Source: CAZGAQ01 sp964523405
Lineage (GTDB): Bacteria; Planctomycetota; Phycisphaerae; UBA1845; Fen-1342
DNA length: 64,000 bases
Reading direction: 5' to 3'
Assembly (NCBI GenBank): GCA_964523405.1
Contig: CAZGAQ010000028.1
Coordinates: 9,069-73,068, forward strand
The position numbers and the translations under genes are program-made. This document shows, one piece after another, positions 40,709 to 48,955 of this stretch. The notes under the pieces are model-generated. The model had not been told where the DNA came from and made no database searches. It was given only the letters and a program-made list of their open reading frames with translations. Every line of letters starts with the position of its first letter. Position 1 is the stretch's first letter.

Positions 40709-41857
40709 TCAGGGCGGTGCGGTCGGCTGACCGCCGCTCACCCGCGCGAGCACCCACCGCGCAACGTCGAAGGCGGCCTGCGGGCGACCGAGGCGGCGCG
40801 CGCTGTCTTTCAGACGCTGCAGCCGCGCGGGGTCGTGCAGCAGTTGTGTGAGCTTGGCGGGAAACGTGGCGGCGTTGTTGACCTTGATGGCGGCGCCGTT
40901 TTCGAGCAGGAAGTCGCTGTTGCGACTCTCTTGGCCGGGGACAGGGTTGGCGATCGCCAGGGCGGCCCCACGCGCGAGGACCTCGGAGGTCGTCAGACCG
41001 CCGGGCTTGGAAACCACCAGATCCGCCACCTGCATCAGTTCGTCAATCTGGTCCGTAAAGCCCAGGACGCGCGTGCGGTGGTGCGCCGGGACCGGACAGG
41101 CCTCGAGCTGTGCTTGGAGTTGTGCGTTACGTCCGGCCACCACGACGACTTCCAGCGGCGCCTCGACCTGCAGGATGGCGCGATACAGCTCTTCGACCGG
41201 TCCCAGCCCGAAGCCGCCGCCCAGTTGCAGAATGATCGGCCGGTCGCCCTGCAGATTCTGCTTGCGCAGGCATGCGGCGCGGTCTTTCGTGACGGAGAAT
41301 ACAGGATGGATCGGGACACCGGTGACGGTCGTGTCTGCCGCAGGAATGCCCCAGTGCTGGAGATTCAGCGCCCCTTCGTCGGTGGCGGTGAAGTAATGCT
41401 CACAGGGCCGGTGTACCCATAGCCGGTGCGTCTCGAAGTCGGTTGTGACGGTGTACTGCGGAACCTGGAGCTGCCCCTTCGCGCGCAGGCCGGCAATGAT
41501 CTCGGCCGGCAGGAAGTGCGTGTTGACGACCGCATCCCACGGCGCGGCGTGCAGCAGCTCAACCAGCTTCGCGAGGTTCACCTCCTGTACCAGGCGGCGC
41601 AGCTTGTCACTCCGCCCGCGGGGGGAACGCGGCCGGTCCATCAGGTCGTAGAGATAACCCAGCAGGTGCGGGGCTTTGTTGACGAGGTCCACATAAGCGC
41701 GGCCGTACAGGCGGCGAAACGCGGCACTGGTCAGCGTGAGCACGTCGACATTCTGCACCGTGGCGTCGGGGGCGAGTTCGCGAAGAGCCAGCTCCACCGC
41801 TTCCGCCGCACGCATGTGGCCGGCGCCGACCGAGGCGGACAAGATCAGGATGCGCAC
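40709..41857 (-). CDS. MGDG-synthase/MurG-like GT28 glycosyltransferase
   Basis: 382 residues; the GTG at 41857 has GGAGGGA six bases upstream and the family starts at RILILSASVGAGH. The GAGH acceptor loop and AAEAV helix are typical of the MGDG synthase N-terminal domain. The donor half has ILQLGGGFGLGPVEELY, VVVAGRN and VSKPGGLTTSEVLARG (UDP-sugar binding). Relatives transfer Gal, Glc or GlcNAc from UDP-sugars to diacylglycerol or lipid-linked acceptors at the inner membrane. The gene follows a PAP2 phosphatase by 59 bases, which could supply diacylglycerol from phosphatidate. This would fit glycolipid synthesis, as inference. Confidence 0.88.
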   Translation of the reverse strand: MRILILSASVGAGHMRAAEAVELALRELAPDATVQNVDVLTLTSAAFRRLYGRAYVDLVNKAPHLLGYLYDLMDRPRSPRGRSDKLRRLVQEVNLAKLVELLHAAPWDAVVNTHFLPAEIIAGLRAKGQLQVPQYTVTTDFETHRLWVHRPCEHYFTATDEGALNLQHWGIPAADTTVTGVPIHPVFSVTKDRAACLRKQNLQGDRPIILQLGGGFGLGPVEELYRAILQVEAPLEVVVVAGRNAQLQAQLEACPVPAHHRTRVLGFTDQIDELMQVADLVVSKPGGLTTSEVLARGAALAIANPVPGQESRNSDFLLENGAAIKVNNAATFPAKLTQLLHDPARLQRLKDSARRLGRPQAAFDVARWVLARVSGGQPTAPP

Positions 41858-41916
41858 ACCGATTCCCTCCACGACGGGGGCAGGCCGCAGCGCTGGTCAC
41901 CGTCGTTCCTGGCGTT

Positions 41917-42690
41917 TTACGACACCTCTTCCCCCGCGTCAGCGGAGGTCCAGCTCTGCTCCACCTGGCCGCGGCGCTGCAACCAGCGGGCGACGAGCCA
42001 GCAGAGCAGAGCCCAGGTGGCTCCCGCTGTCCAGACCGCAAGCACGTCCGTCGGCCAGTGTACGCCGAGGTACACCCGACTGACACCGACGGCAAACGTC
42101 AGCAGGACGGCCCAGAGGAGCAGGTAAGCCTTCATGCGCGGACGCGCCTGGACCCGGGCCAGCAGCGCGCCCAGCGTCAGGTACGTAATCGCCGACATCA
42201 TGGAATGCCCGCTGGGAAAACTCGTGGTGGCCACGTATGAGCGATGCGGAACGAGCTCCGGCCGGGGACGCATGAACACTTCCTTGAGGGCCAGGCTCAG
42301 GAGCAGTCCCCCCAGGACGGCGGCCAGGACGAGGACTGCCGCGCGGCGCTTGCGGTCCAGCAGCAGGTATCCCGACACGACCAGTGTCAGGCACGTGAGC
42401 ACGACGCTGCCACCGAGCGCGGTCAGGTCGCGACCGGCCTCCTCCACCCACGCGGGTCCACGCGGGTCGGCCGGGTCCGCAGGGTTGCGCAGGGCGAGGA
42501 GAATCTTCTGGTCGAAGGACAATGTCTTCCCTGCGATCACAGCGTCAGCCAATTCGGCGAAGATGAGGACGCCCGCAGGCAGCAGGACGAGGAGCACGAG
42601 GGTGGCGAGCTCATGCCGGCCAAGCCAAGTCAGCAAGCCGCGCGCCGGGCGCGGGGTTTGGCTTCGATCCGTCGCAACTTCCCCAGCCAT
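41917..42690 (-). CDS. PAP2-family membrane phosphatase
   Basis: 257 residues from the ATG at 42690 (GGGAA upstream). Frames starting 33 or 12 codons earlier are possible but lack Shine-Dalgarno sites. Five to six membrane helices carry all three acid-phosphatase motifs: KEVFMRPRP (K-x6-RP), SFPSGHS, and SRVYLGVHWPTD (SR-x5-H-x3-D). Substrates of such proteins are phosphatidate, undecaprenyl diphosphate or similar lipid phosphates, hydrolysed at the outer face of the membrane. It is probably co-transcribed with the glycolipid-type glycosyltransferase that follows. Confidence 0.88.
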   Translation of the reverse strand: MAGEVATDRSQTPRPARGLLTWLGRHELATLVLLVLLPAGVLIFAELADAVIAGKTLSFDQKILLALRNPADPADPRGPAWVEEAGRDLTALGGSVVLTCLTLVVSGYLLLDRKRRAAVLVLAAVLGGLLLSLALKEVFMRPRPELVPHRSYVATTSFPSGHSMMSAITYLTLGALLARVQARPRMKAYLLLWAVLLTFAVGVSRVYLGVHWPTDVLAVWTAGATWALLCWLVARWLQRRGQVEQSWTSADAGEEVS

Positions 42691-42936
42691 AGGGCAATTC
42701 CCGTACGGCGCACCCTTCCGCGCCATCGGGCTGGGGGGCACCGCGTGCTCATGGTAAGGATGGGAGGCCGCGGCGGTCCAGCGCGGCAACGACGTGGCCG
42801 GGACAAACTCGCGGAGGGGTGGCTAGGCGCAGGAGGTGAGCTGACAGACAGGAGGGAGAGGAGAGGTGCATGGTCAACCTGACCGGCCGCGGGGCGCGGG
42901 CGGATCGCCCGCGCCCCAGCGGCCAGCTTGGCACCG

Positions 42937-43071
42937 TCACGCGGTGGGCAGCAAGTTCGTCAGGTCGCCAAGCAAACCCGTGAGCCACTCGACGGGTGTG
43001 CAACCTGAGACCGCGAGCATGACGGCGCCGGTACCCACAAGGGCAAGCAATTTCGAACGCAAGGACTTCAT
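42937..43071 (-). CDS. 44-residue lipoprotein with amphipathic mature peptide
   Basis: GGAGG lies 7 bases before the ATG at 43071. The N-terminus MKSLRSKLLALVGTGAVMLA is a basic-hydrophobic signal ending in the lipobox VSGC. The mature lipid-anchored peptide would be only about 21 residues: CTPVEWLTGLLGDLTNLL plus PTA, an amphipathic helix. Codon usage and the strong ribosome site support a real gene despite its size. It resembles the end of the 37-residue protein encoded just upstream (WLTQLFGAIFPSA versus WLTGLLGDLTNLLPTA). Function unknown; a membrane-active or envelope-stress peptide is possible. Confidence 0.65.
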   Translation of the reverse strand: MKSLRSKLLALVGTGAVMLAVSGCTPVEWLTGLLGDLTNLLPTA

Positions 43072-43180
43072 GAGAGACCTCCGCATCACAGAATGGACCG
43101 CACGGGCTCACACGGCCAGCGCAGGCGCCCGCACGATGCGCGCGCAGAGGCTGCCGCCGGCCAGGCAAAACCGTGGCGCG

Positions 43181-43294
43181 CTACGCGGACGGGAAGATCG
43201 CGCCGAAGAGCTGGGTCAGCCAGCCCATGATCCCGTCGATCAAGAAGTTCTGAACGGCAGCAGCAAGCGCAGCGAGGAAACCGGATCCGAACAT
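43181..43294 (-). CDS. 37-residue hydrophobic amphipathic protein
   Basis: A perfect AAGGAGG stands 6 bases before the ATG at 43294. The whole protein is one hydrophobic/amphipathic stretch (GFLAALAAAVQNFLIDGIMG then WLTQLFGAIFPSA) with a single acidic and no basic residue. It is 109 bases upstream of the 44-residue lipoprotein and on the same strand. It resembles small membrane proteins or type-I-toxin-like peptides, but no antitoxin RNA is recognised. Confidence comes from the ribosome site and composition, not from a family match. Confidence 0.62.
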   Translation of the reverse strand: MFGSGFLAALAAAVQNFLIDGIMGWLTQLFGAIFPSA

Positions 43295-43405
43295 CGATAG
43301 CCTCCTTGAGAGTGAGGGGACGTTGCCACCCGCCGCCCGGCCGACCTGGGCGGACCGGGCACAGCGCGCCGGAGCTTGACCCTTGCGGGCCGGCGCGCGA
43401 AAGAA

Positions 43406-43437
43406 CCCGGGGGCGGGCCACGCGGCCTGCCCCCGGG
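43406..43437 (-). terminator. Intrinsic terminator after the TetR-like gene
   Basis: CCCGGGGGC-GGCC and GGCC-GCCCCCGGG form a 14-bp stem with one mismatch and a 4-base loop. On the minus strand it is followed by TTCTTTC. It separates the TetR-like gene from the two small proteins. Confidence 0.6.
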
Positions 43438-43533
43438 CCTGGATGACAACCGGGAACATCCCGGTGTACCTGGGCGGCAACGGATACGTGTCATCCAGGG
43501 AGACGGTTCAGGGTGCAGCGCGCGGGTCTGGGC

Positions 43534-44088
43534 TCAGCGCGCGATGCGCGGCGCCGCAGGGACTGTGGCACGCAGGGCGTGGGCGACGCGCCGGCGCGTC
43601 TGTTCATAGTCCCACTCCGCCGAGAGCGGCTGCCACCCCAGCGCATCCATCAGAGTCTCGACGTAGCCGCGCGCGGTCTCGGAGCCGTTGCGAATGCCGA
43701 GCTGCGCAGTCGCCACTTGTGTGTTCATCAGGGCGCGCGTGCCGAAGGCCAACGACCACAGGATGAACGCAAGTTCTGCGGGGCGCCGCCCCACTTCCAG
43801 CACCAGATCACCGGACTGCACCGCGTCATCGATGATCGTGGTCAGCAGCGTCATGCGGCGACTTTCGCAACGCGCCAGACTATCGCGGCGGCCGGGCCGG
43901 TGCGAAAACTGGGCTGCGATGCGAATGAGCTGGAGCGCGCGGTAGTGGTACGGGTGCTGGCGGAAAAACACTTCCTCCGCTTCGATCAGGGCCAGCAGGC
44001 GTTCGCGCGGCCGGCCGTCAAAGGACGCCGCCCGCTCGAAGAGTTCGGTCAACGCGCCCAGGGAGCGCAGGGTCAGATCGACGAGCAT
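43534..44088 (-). CDS. TetR-like ligand-domain protein lacking the DNA-binding HTH
   Basis: 184 residues. Sequence such as RPRERLLALIEAEEVFFRQHP, RRMTLLTTIIDDAVQSGDLV and RPAELAFILWSLAFGTRALM follows the C-terminal ligand/dimer domain of TetR regulators. The usual N-terminal 45-55 residue HTH is absent. The frame is closed by a TGA eight codons upstream of the ATG, and neither other minus frame in the 216 bases above encodes an HTH. It may be a real stand-alone ligand domain or a truncated regulator. It ends with its own terminator, and the two tiny proteins follow. Confidence 0.65.
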   Translation of the reverse strand: MLVDLTLRSLGALTELFERAASFDGRPRERLLALIEAEEVFFRQHPYHYRALQLIRIAAQFSHRPGRRDSLARCESRRMTLLTTIIDDAVQSGDLVLEVGRRPAELAFILWSLAFGTRALMNTQVATAQLGIRNGSETARGYVETLMDALGWQPLSAEWDYEQTRRRVAHALRATVPAAPRIAR

Positions 44089-44304
44089 GACATTCTCGCT
44101 GCTTGGCTGTCAGGGAAGGGGGGCGCGAGTCGACCGCAGGCAGCACAAGCTGCCGGGCCAGCCCGCGCCCGGGGTGCACGGTTCGGTCCATATCACTACG
44201 CGTCGAAAGGGGAGCAGGTCCGCAGTGGGTGGAGAGAACTTTCCGAACAGCGGCCGGGTGGCGCACGGACGGCTGCCGAAGCGGCGTCCGTAACTGCGGC
44301 GATG

Positions 44305-47067
44305 TCAGGTGGTTGTGCTGACGGTCGCGCTACCGCGCCAGGTGTGACAAAAGCCAAACAGCGCCAGCGCGGCGATGCTCGCCAGCGCCAGCACCGTGTC
44401 TTCGATGTACCACTGCTGCAGGTCGAACGTCAGGGGCAGCCGCAGCATGATGATCATCGTGGTGATCATGACGGCCACGGGGACGAGTCCCCAGCGCAGC
44501 GCCGTCCACGCCAGACCCCCACCGATGCCGATGCCGAAAAAGAGCAGGGCGGTCAGCGGGTGGCTGCCCTGCGGAACGAGACACACCGCCACAAGGAGCG
44601 CGGCCGCGACCCCTGCCACCAGCGTGCGGCGCAGCACCTGGCGCAGCAGGACAATGAGCAGGGTCAGCCACAGGGCGGTGTAAACCCCGAACCGCAGCGC
44701 GTCGACAATCGTCGCCAGGGCCTCACGTAGGGACAGACCGGCCGCAAAAAAGTCGGCCACGAGCAGTCGCGGGCGCGCGGTGAGGCCCAGCATCGTGCTG
44801 GCCATGTCCTCGAGCTGGTAGAGCAGTCCGCCAGCCACGCCGAGGAGTGTGCCCAACAACAGGTCGCGTCCAACGACCGCATCGCGCAGACGACCCGCGA
44901 GCACGCGGGCCCACGCGACGAGCAAGTGCGGCCCCTCGCGGCGGGCAAAGGGCTCAAGGGCCAGGTAGAACAGCCACACGACCACAGCCTGCCCGACAGC
45001 GCCGGTCAGCGCAAGGACGACCAATTCCAACTCGTCGAGCGGCGACGTGGTGTGTGTGGCTTGCAGCAGGGAGACGAAGCCGGCAGCCAGGAACACGAAC
45101 GCACCCAGGCGGAAGGCGCCGCGCGGGTCGCTGCGTCCGCGCCGCAGATTGAGGCGGGTCAGCGGCAGTGCGACGAGGAACAGAACCGTCAGCAGCAGCG
45201 ACGACACGACGGTCGAGGCTGTCTCACGCCGCGCTACGTCGGCCACCTCGGTCGCGGCCGCCACATTCGGCACGACGGGCTGCACGGCGTACCAGACGGG
45301 CTGGCCCCGCCAGGCGGCCGCCTCGACGCGCACCCTCCCCAGGGACTCCGTGGCACCCACGGTTCGCCAGGCCCAGCACCGGTCGGCCGCAATGGGCAGG
45401 CCGGCGTCGCCCGGATCGGGTGCGAGGCTACCGGGAGCGAGCCCCGCGCTGCGGTGCCACGGGTTCCAGTCCGGGTCCGGGTCGGCCGCGCGACCCGGGT
45501 GCGGGGTCACGCGCGCGGCGCGCAGTTGTCCCCGCGTGTCCAGCACCATGGACACTTCGCCCGGTGCGCCGGGCGGCGGATCTTCCAGCGTCGTCCGTCC
45601 CCCACCGAAAACCCGGCGCGCGGCCGTGAGGGGCACCAGCGGCGTGCTGCGACAGCGATACCAGAACAGGATTTCGCGCGGATCGGCGGCCAGGCGCGGG
45701 GCCGGAACGGCCGCCCCCGGCGCTGCTGACGGCAGGGCTCCGGTGATGCCGTATGCTTCGCACGCCTGGCAGGTGAGGCCGGCCGCGGCCAGGTGCTCGC
45801 GAGCTTTCTCGGCCAGGACAGCCGGGGGCTTGATTGCGCCGGCCCGGCACAGCGGGTGCGTGCGGGAGCCGACGAAGACCGCGGCGGCGAGCAGCACCGC
45901 CAAAGCCGCAAGCGCGAACCCGGCGCTGCGCCGATTGACCGGCCGCTGCTGAGTAGCCGCCACAAGCGACGGCGTCGGGGTCTGCCCGAGCTCCTGGGCC
46001 AGTCGCAGGGCATCGCCGCCAGGCAGTGCCGCGGCCAGTTCCAGGACCGAGGCCGGGCGGTCCGCAGGGTTGGGCTCCAGGCAGCGCAGGATAGCGCGTT
46101 CCACGGCGGGGTTGATGTCGGGGACAACTTGCGAGGGCGCGGAAGGGCGCGCGCTGCTTCGGACGGTCGGCGGCGGCGCCGCGGCATCCAGCGCCGGGCG
46201 GCCGGTGAACAACTCGTAAAGGACGAGACCGAGCGCGTAGAGGTCGCTCCGGGTGCTGACGCCGGCCCCGGCGAGTTGTTCGGGAGCCATGTAGGCGGGC
46301 GTACCGACGCGGATTTCGGCGCCGCGTACCTGGCCAGGCGGCGCGGCGAGACCGAAGTCCATGATGCGAATGTGCCCCTGTCCATCGAGCATGACGTTCG
46401 CGGGCTTGAGATCGCGGTGCAGCACCCCGCGAGCGTGGGCCGCGGCCAGCCCCGCGCAAAGCTGCTGCGCGAGTTCAGCAGCTCTGTCGCCGGGGAGGCG
46501 ACCGATGCGCTGCAGTAGCGTCTTGAGGTTCTCGCCGTCGACGTACTCCATCGAGATGAAGCACTCGCCCGCGGCCTCGTTCAGGTCGTACACCCGACAG
46601 ACATGGGGGTGCGTGATGGTGCGCGCCAGGCGCACTTCTTCGAGCAGGCGACGGCGCCAGGCGGCATTGGCGGCAAACTCGACGGGTAGAAACTTGAGCG
46701 CGACGGTCTGCCCCAGGCGCAGGTCATCAGCCCGGTAGACTTCGCCCATGCCGCCGCGCCCGAGCCGATCCACGATACGGAAGCGGCCGGCCACGACGGT
46801 GCCCGACGGCAGGCTGCGCTCGGTCGGCAACGGCGCCGCCGCCGCCGGGGTCGGCGGTGGGCGGGAGTCGACCGTGCGCGTGACGTCGGGCTCGGCAGCC
46901 CGAGTGGTCTCCGTCTGCGAGTGTACGGCGAGCAGCGCTTCGACCTCGGCGCGGAGCTCCATATCTGCCGCGCAGCGCGCGGCCAGAAAAGCGGCGCGCT
47001 CGGTCGGCGCACGGCCGCAGACCTCCAGAAAGAGCTGTTTGACCTGCGCGAAGCGTTCCGGGGTCAC
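44305..47067 (-). CDS. Ser/Thr protein kinase with multi-pass membrane C-terminus (module 3)
   Basis: 920 residues with a GTG start in a GTGA overlap with the sigma stop. Residues about 1-50 are a helical segment (ERFAQVKQLFLEVCGRAP) common before Acidobacteria/Planctomycetota kinases. The kinase domain (about 95-355) has GRGGMG, VALKFLP, HRDLKPANV, DFGLA and MAPEQ. A membrane helix (about 382-402) leads to an extracytoplasmic domain of 220 residues with CQACEAYG. From about 635 onward there are some eight hydrophobic helices (SSLLLTVLFLVALPL, AFVFLAAGFVSLL, LVVLALTGAVGQAVVVWL and others). Unlike modules 1 and 2 it has no TPRs, so the sensed signal should differ. The membrane part resembles no family I can name. 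Confidence 0.9.
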   Translation of the reverse strand: MTPERFAQVKQLFLEVCGRAPTERAAFLAARCAADMELRAEVEALLAVHSQTETTRAAEPDVTRTVDSRPPPTPAAAAPLPTERSLPSGTVVAGRFRIVDRLGRGGMGEVYRADDLRLGQTVALKFLPVEFAANAAWRRRLLEEVRLARTITHPHVCRVYDLNEAAGECFISMEYVDGENLKTLLQRIGRLPGDRAAELAQQLCAGLAAAHARGVLHRDLKPANVMLDGQGHIRIMDFGLAAPPGQVRGAEIRVGTPAYMAPEQLAGAGVSTRSDLYALGLVLYELFTGRPALDAAAPPPTVRSSARPSAPSQVVPDINPAVERAILRCLEPNPADRPASVLELAAALPGGDALRLAQELGQTPTPSLVAATQQRPVNRRSAGFALAALAVLLAAAVFVGSRTHPLCRAGAIKPPAVLAEKAREHLAAAGLTCQACEAYGITGALPSAAPGAAVPAPRLAADPREILFWYRCRSTPLVPLTAARRVFGGGRTTLEDPPPGAPGEVSMVLDTRGQLRAARVTPHPGRAADPDPDWNPWHRSAGLAPGSLAPDPGDAGLPIAADRCWAWRTVGATESLGRVRVEAAAWRGQPVWYAVQPVVPNVAAATEVADVARRETASTVVSSLLLTVLFLVALPLTRLNLRRGRSDPRGAFRLGAFVFLAAGFVSLLQATHTTSPLDELELVVLALTGAVGQAVVVWLFYLALEPFARREGPHLLVAWARVLAGRLRDAVVGRDLLLGTLLGVAGGLLYQLEDMASTMLGLTARPRLLVADFFAAGLSLREALATIVDALRFGVYTALWLTLLIVLLRQVLRRTLVAGVAAALLVAVCLVPQGSHPLTALLFFGIGIGGGLAWTALRWGLVPVAVMITTMIIMLRLPLTFDLQQWYIEDTVLALASIAALALFGFCHTWRGSATVSTTT

Positions 47068-47645
47068 GGGGGGGCCTCGTCCGCCAGTGCCAGCCGCAAC
47101 CAGGCTTTGGCGTGGGTCCAGTCATCCTCGACCGTACGTTTGGCGACACCGAGGGCCGTGGCGATTTCCTCCATCGTCATGCCGCCAAAGAAGCGCAGCT
47201 CGACGATCTGGGCCTGCCGCGCATCGAGCCGGGCGAGCCGGGCGAGGACATCGTCCACCTCCAGCAGTTCCTCCGGCGTGAATTCCGTGGGCGGAACGGC
47301 GCTGTCCAGGGGCACGCGCGGGCGGTCTCCGCCACGCCGTTGCCGGGCGCGACCGCGGGCGTGGTCGATGAGCACGCGGCGCATGACACGGGCGGCAATA
47401 GCCATGAAATGCGTGCGGCCGTCCCAGTCCACGCCCGCCTGATCCACGAGGCGCAGGTACGCCTCGTGCACGAGGGCCGTCGGTTGCAGCGTGTGCGGCC
47501 CCCGCTCGTCGCGAAAGAACCGCTGGGCCAGACGCCGCAGCTCTGGGTACAGCGCGTCCATGAGTTGATCGACGACCGCGTGCGCACCGGGCTGCCGCAG
47601 CTCCTTGAGCCAGCGTGTGATTTGGACTTGGTCCGGCGTGGTCAT
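47064..47645 (-). CDS. ECF RNA polymerase sigma factor, TIGR02999 type (module 3)
   Basis: 193 residues from the ATG at 47645; an in-frame start 93 codons earlier is rejected because the added sequence is unconserved. The subfamily signature is textbook: ELRRLAQRFFRDERGPHTLQ then PTALVHEAYLRLVDQ, HFMAIAARVMRRVLIDHARG, and the region-4 HTH EEIATALGVAKRTVEDDW. These factors are common in Planctomycetota, Acidobacteria and Verrucomicrobia and often precede a Ser/Thr kinase with the NNRQ-less helical start seen here. Overlap GTGA couples translation with the kinase. Confidence 0.92.
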   Translation of the reverse strand: MTTPDQVQITRWLKELRQPGAHAVVDQLMDALYPELRRLAQRFFRDERGPHTLQPTALVHEAYLRLVDQAGVDWDGRTHFMAIAARVMRRVLIDHARGRARQRRGGDRPRVPLDSAVPPTEFTPEELLEVDDVLARLARLDARQAQIVELRFFGGMTMEEIATALGVAKRTVEDDWTHAKAWLRLALADEAPP

Positions 47646-48070
47646 GGGCAACGACTCAGTGGCTACGCGGGCGCCGCCGCATCCGTTCGTTCCCGTAGGT
47701 CCCCGCGGGCAACGGCTCGCCACGAAAGTGACCGGAGCGCGCGGCCGCGGTGCGGTACGACACGGAGCAGGGGGCCATGGACAGTGCTCCTGGGCAGACG
47801 GCGAATTGGTGCGGAGCACAGACGGCACTCCGCGATGGCCGGATGCGATCATACCACTGGGGGGCGCGGGGGTCACCCGCATTCGCCGACCGTGCCGGAC
47901 CGGTCCCGTGGAGGCGCGGGCCACGGCGCGCCGATTTGCCCGCCACGCGGCCCGGCGCTAGGATGCGCGCCGCGGCCAAGGCGCGGCTCGCGCCCGCGCC
48001 CGCGCCGGTGCCGCGGGCGCGCGGGGTGGCTGCGCCTGAAGGCGGGCGCCGCCCGGAGACCATAGACGCA
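47646..48070. other. Divergent intergenic region, no gene seen
   Basis: 425 bases between module 3 sigma (minus) and the EAL gene (plus). Frames stay open on both strands because of the high GC content but carry no ribosome sites or family sequence. Promoters of both genes must lie here; I found no convincing hexamers. Confidence 0.4.
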
Positions 48071-48829
48071 ATGGACGCATCTGCCCAACCGGTTCCGCCC
48101 TTCACCATGCACTATCAGCCCATCGTCGCGCTGACTGCGGGCACCGTCGTCGGCTGCGAAGCGTTGCTCCGGGTCGTCGGGCCGGACGGCAGCGTGCGTC
48201 CGCCGGGGAACGAAGTCGCGCGCTTCGAGGCTCACGCACAGATGGCAAACGCCCTCACCGACACGGTGTTCGACTGTGTGCGCCGCGACCTGCTGCCCGT
48301 GCTGGCGGCCAACCCGCGCCTCTATGTCAGCGTGAACATCCCGCCGCTGGTGCTGGGGAATGGCCACGCGGCCCGCGTCCTCGCGCGGTGTCAGCTCGTG
48401 CCCTATCTGCCGCAAATCGTGATCGAGATCACCGAGCGGCAGGCACTGACCGCGGCCGGGCGCGACGCGTTGCGGCTGGCGCGCGACGTGGGCCTGCGCG
48501 TGGCGGTCGATGACTTCGGCACGGGCGAGTCGGGGCTGCTGCAGCTCCTGGAGCTCGAATTCGACACGCTCAAGATCGACCGGGCCCAGATCGTCCCTCT
48601 GCTGCACAACCTATCGGCCGAGCGCCTGCTGCGCGGCGTGGTGGCGCTGGCCAGCGCGCTGCGCGTCGCGGTCGTGGCGGAGGGCGTCGAGACGCCGGAG
48701 CAGGCACTGTTCCTGCGGGCGGCTGGCGTGGACTACGGGCAGGGCTGGTATTGGTCCAAGGCGGTCCCCGCGGCGGAGCTGGCCGAGTTGGTGACCCGCG
48801 GGTTCAAGGTTCCGTCGGGGGCATTCTGA
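48071..48829 (+). CDS. EAL-domain c-di-GMP phosphodiesterase
   Basis: 252 residues, nearly all one EAL domain. The start at 48071 precedes the first strand; further upstream frame is not conserved. Active-site residues are present: YQPIV then CEALLR (the EAL glutamate), SVNIPP (metal-binding Asn), EITE, VDDFGTGESG, LKIDRAQI and VAEGVET, ending QGWYWSKAVP. It should hydrolyse c-di-GMP to pGpG. It has no GGDEF, PAS or membrane segment, so it is a soluble stand-alone enzyme. The GT2 glycan synthase at 2366 is a type often controlled by c-di-GMP, but no link is shown. Confidence 0.92.
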   Translation: MDASAQPVPPFTMHYQPIVALTAGTVVGCEALLRVVGPDGSVRPPGNEVARFEAHAQMANALTDTVFDCVRRDLLPVLAANPRLYVSVNIPPLVLGNGHAARVLARCQLVPYLPQIVIEITERQALTAAGRDALRLARDVGLRVAVDDFGTGESGLLQLLELEFDTLKIDRAQIVPLLHNLSAERLLRGVVALASALRVAVVAEGVETPEQALFLRAAGVDYGQGWYWSKAVPAAELAELVTRGFKVPSGAF

Positions 48830-48832
48830 AAC

Positions 48833-48858
48833 GCGGGCGGACCAGCCAGTCCGCCCGC
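48833..48858. terminator. Strong hairpin between convergent genes
   Basis: A perfect 10-bp stem, GCGGGCGGAC/GTCCGCCCGC, with a 6-base loop, 4 bases after the EAL stop. The minus side continues with GTTTCAG and the plus side with GGGCC, so it lacks a good U-run but probably stops transcription of both genes. Confidence 0.5.
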
Positions 48859-48955
48859 GGGCCTGCTGTCAGGCGACGACCCGGTGACACAGACCGTCCT
48901 CACGCCGCCCCCGTCGGGGTCGGAGCGAGGACGGTCGAGCGGCCGCCGCAGGGAC

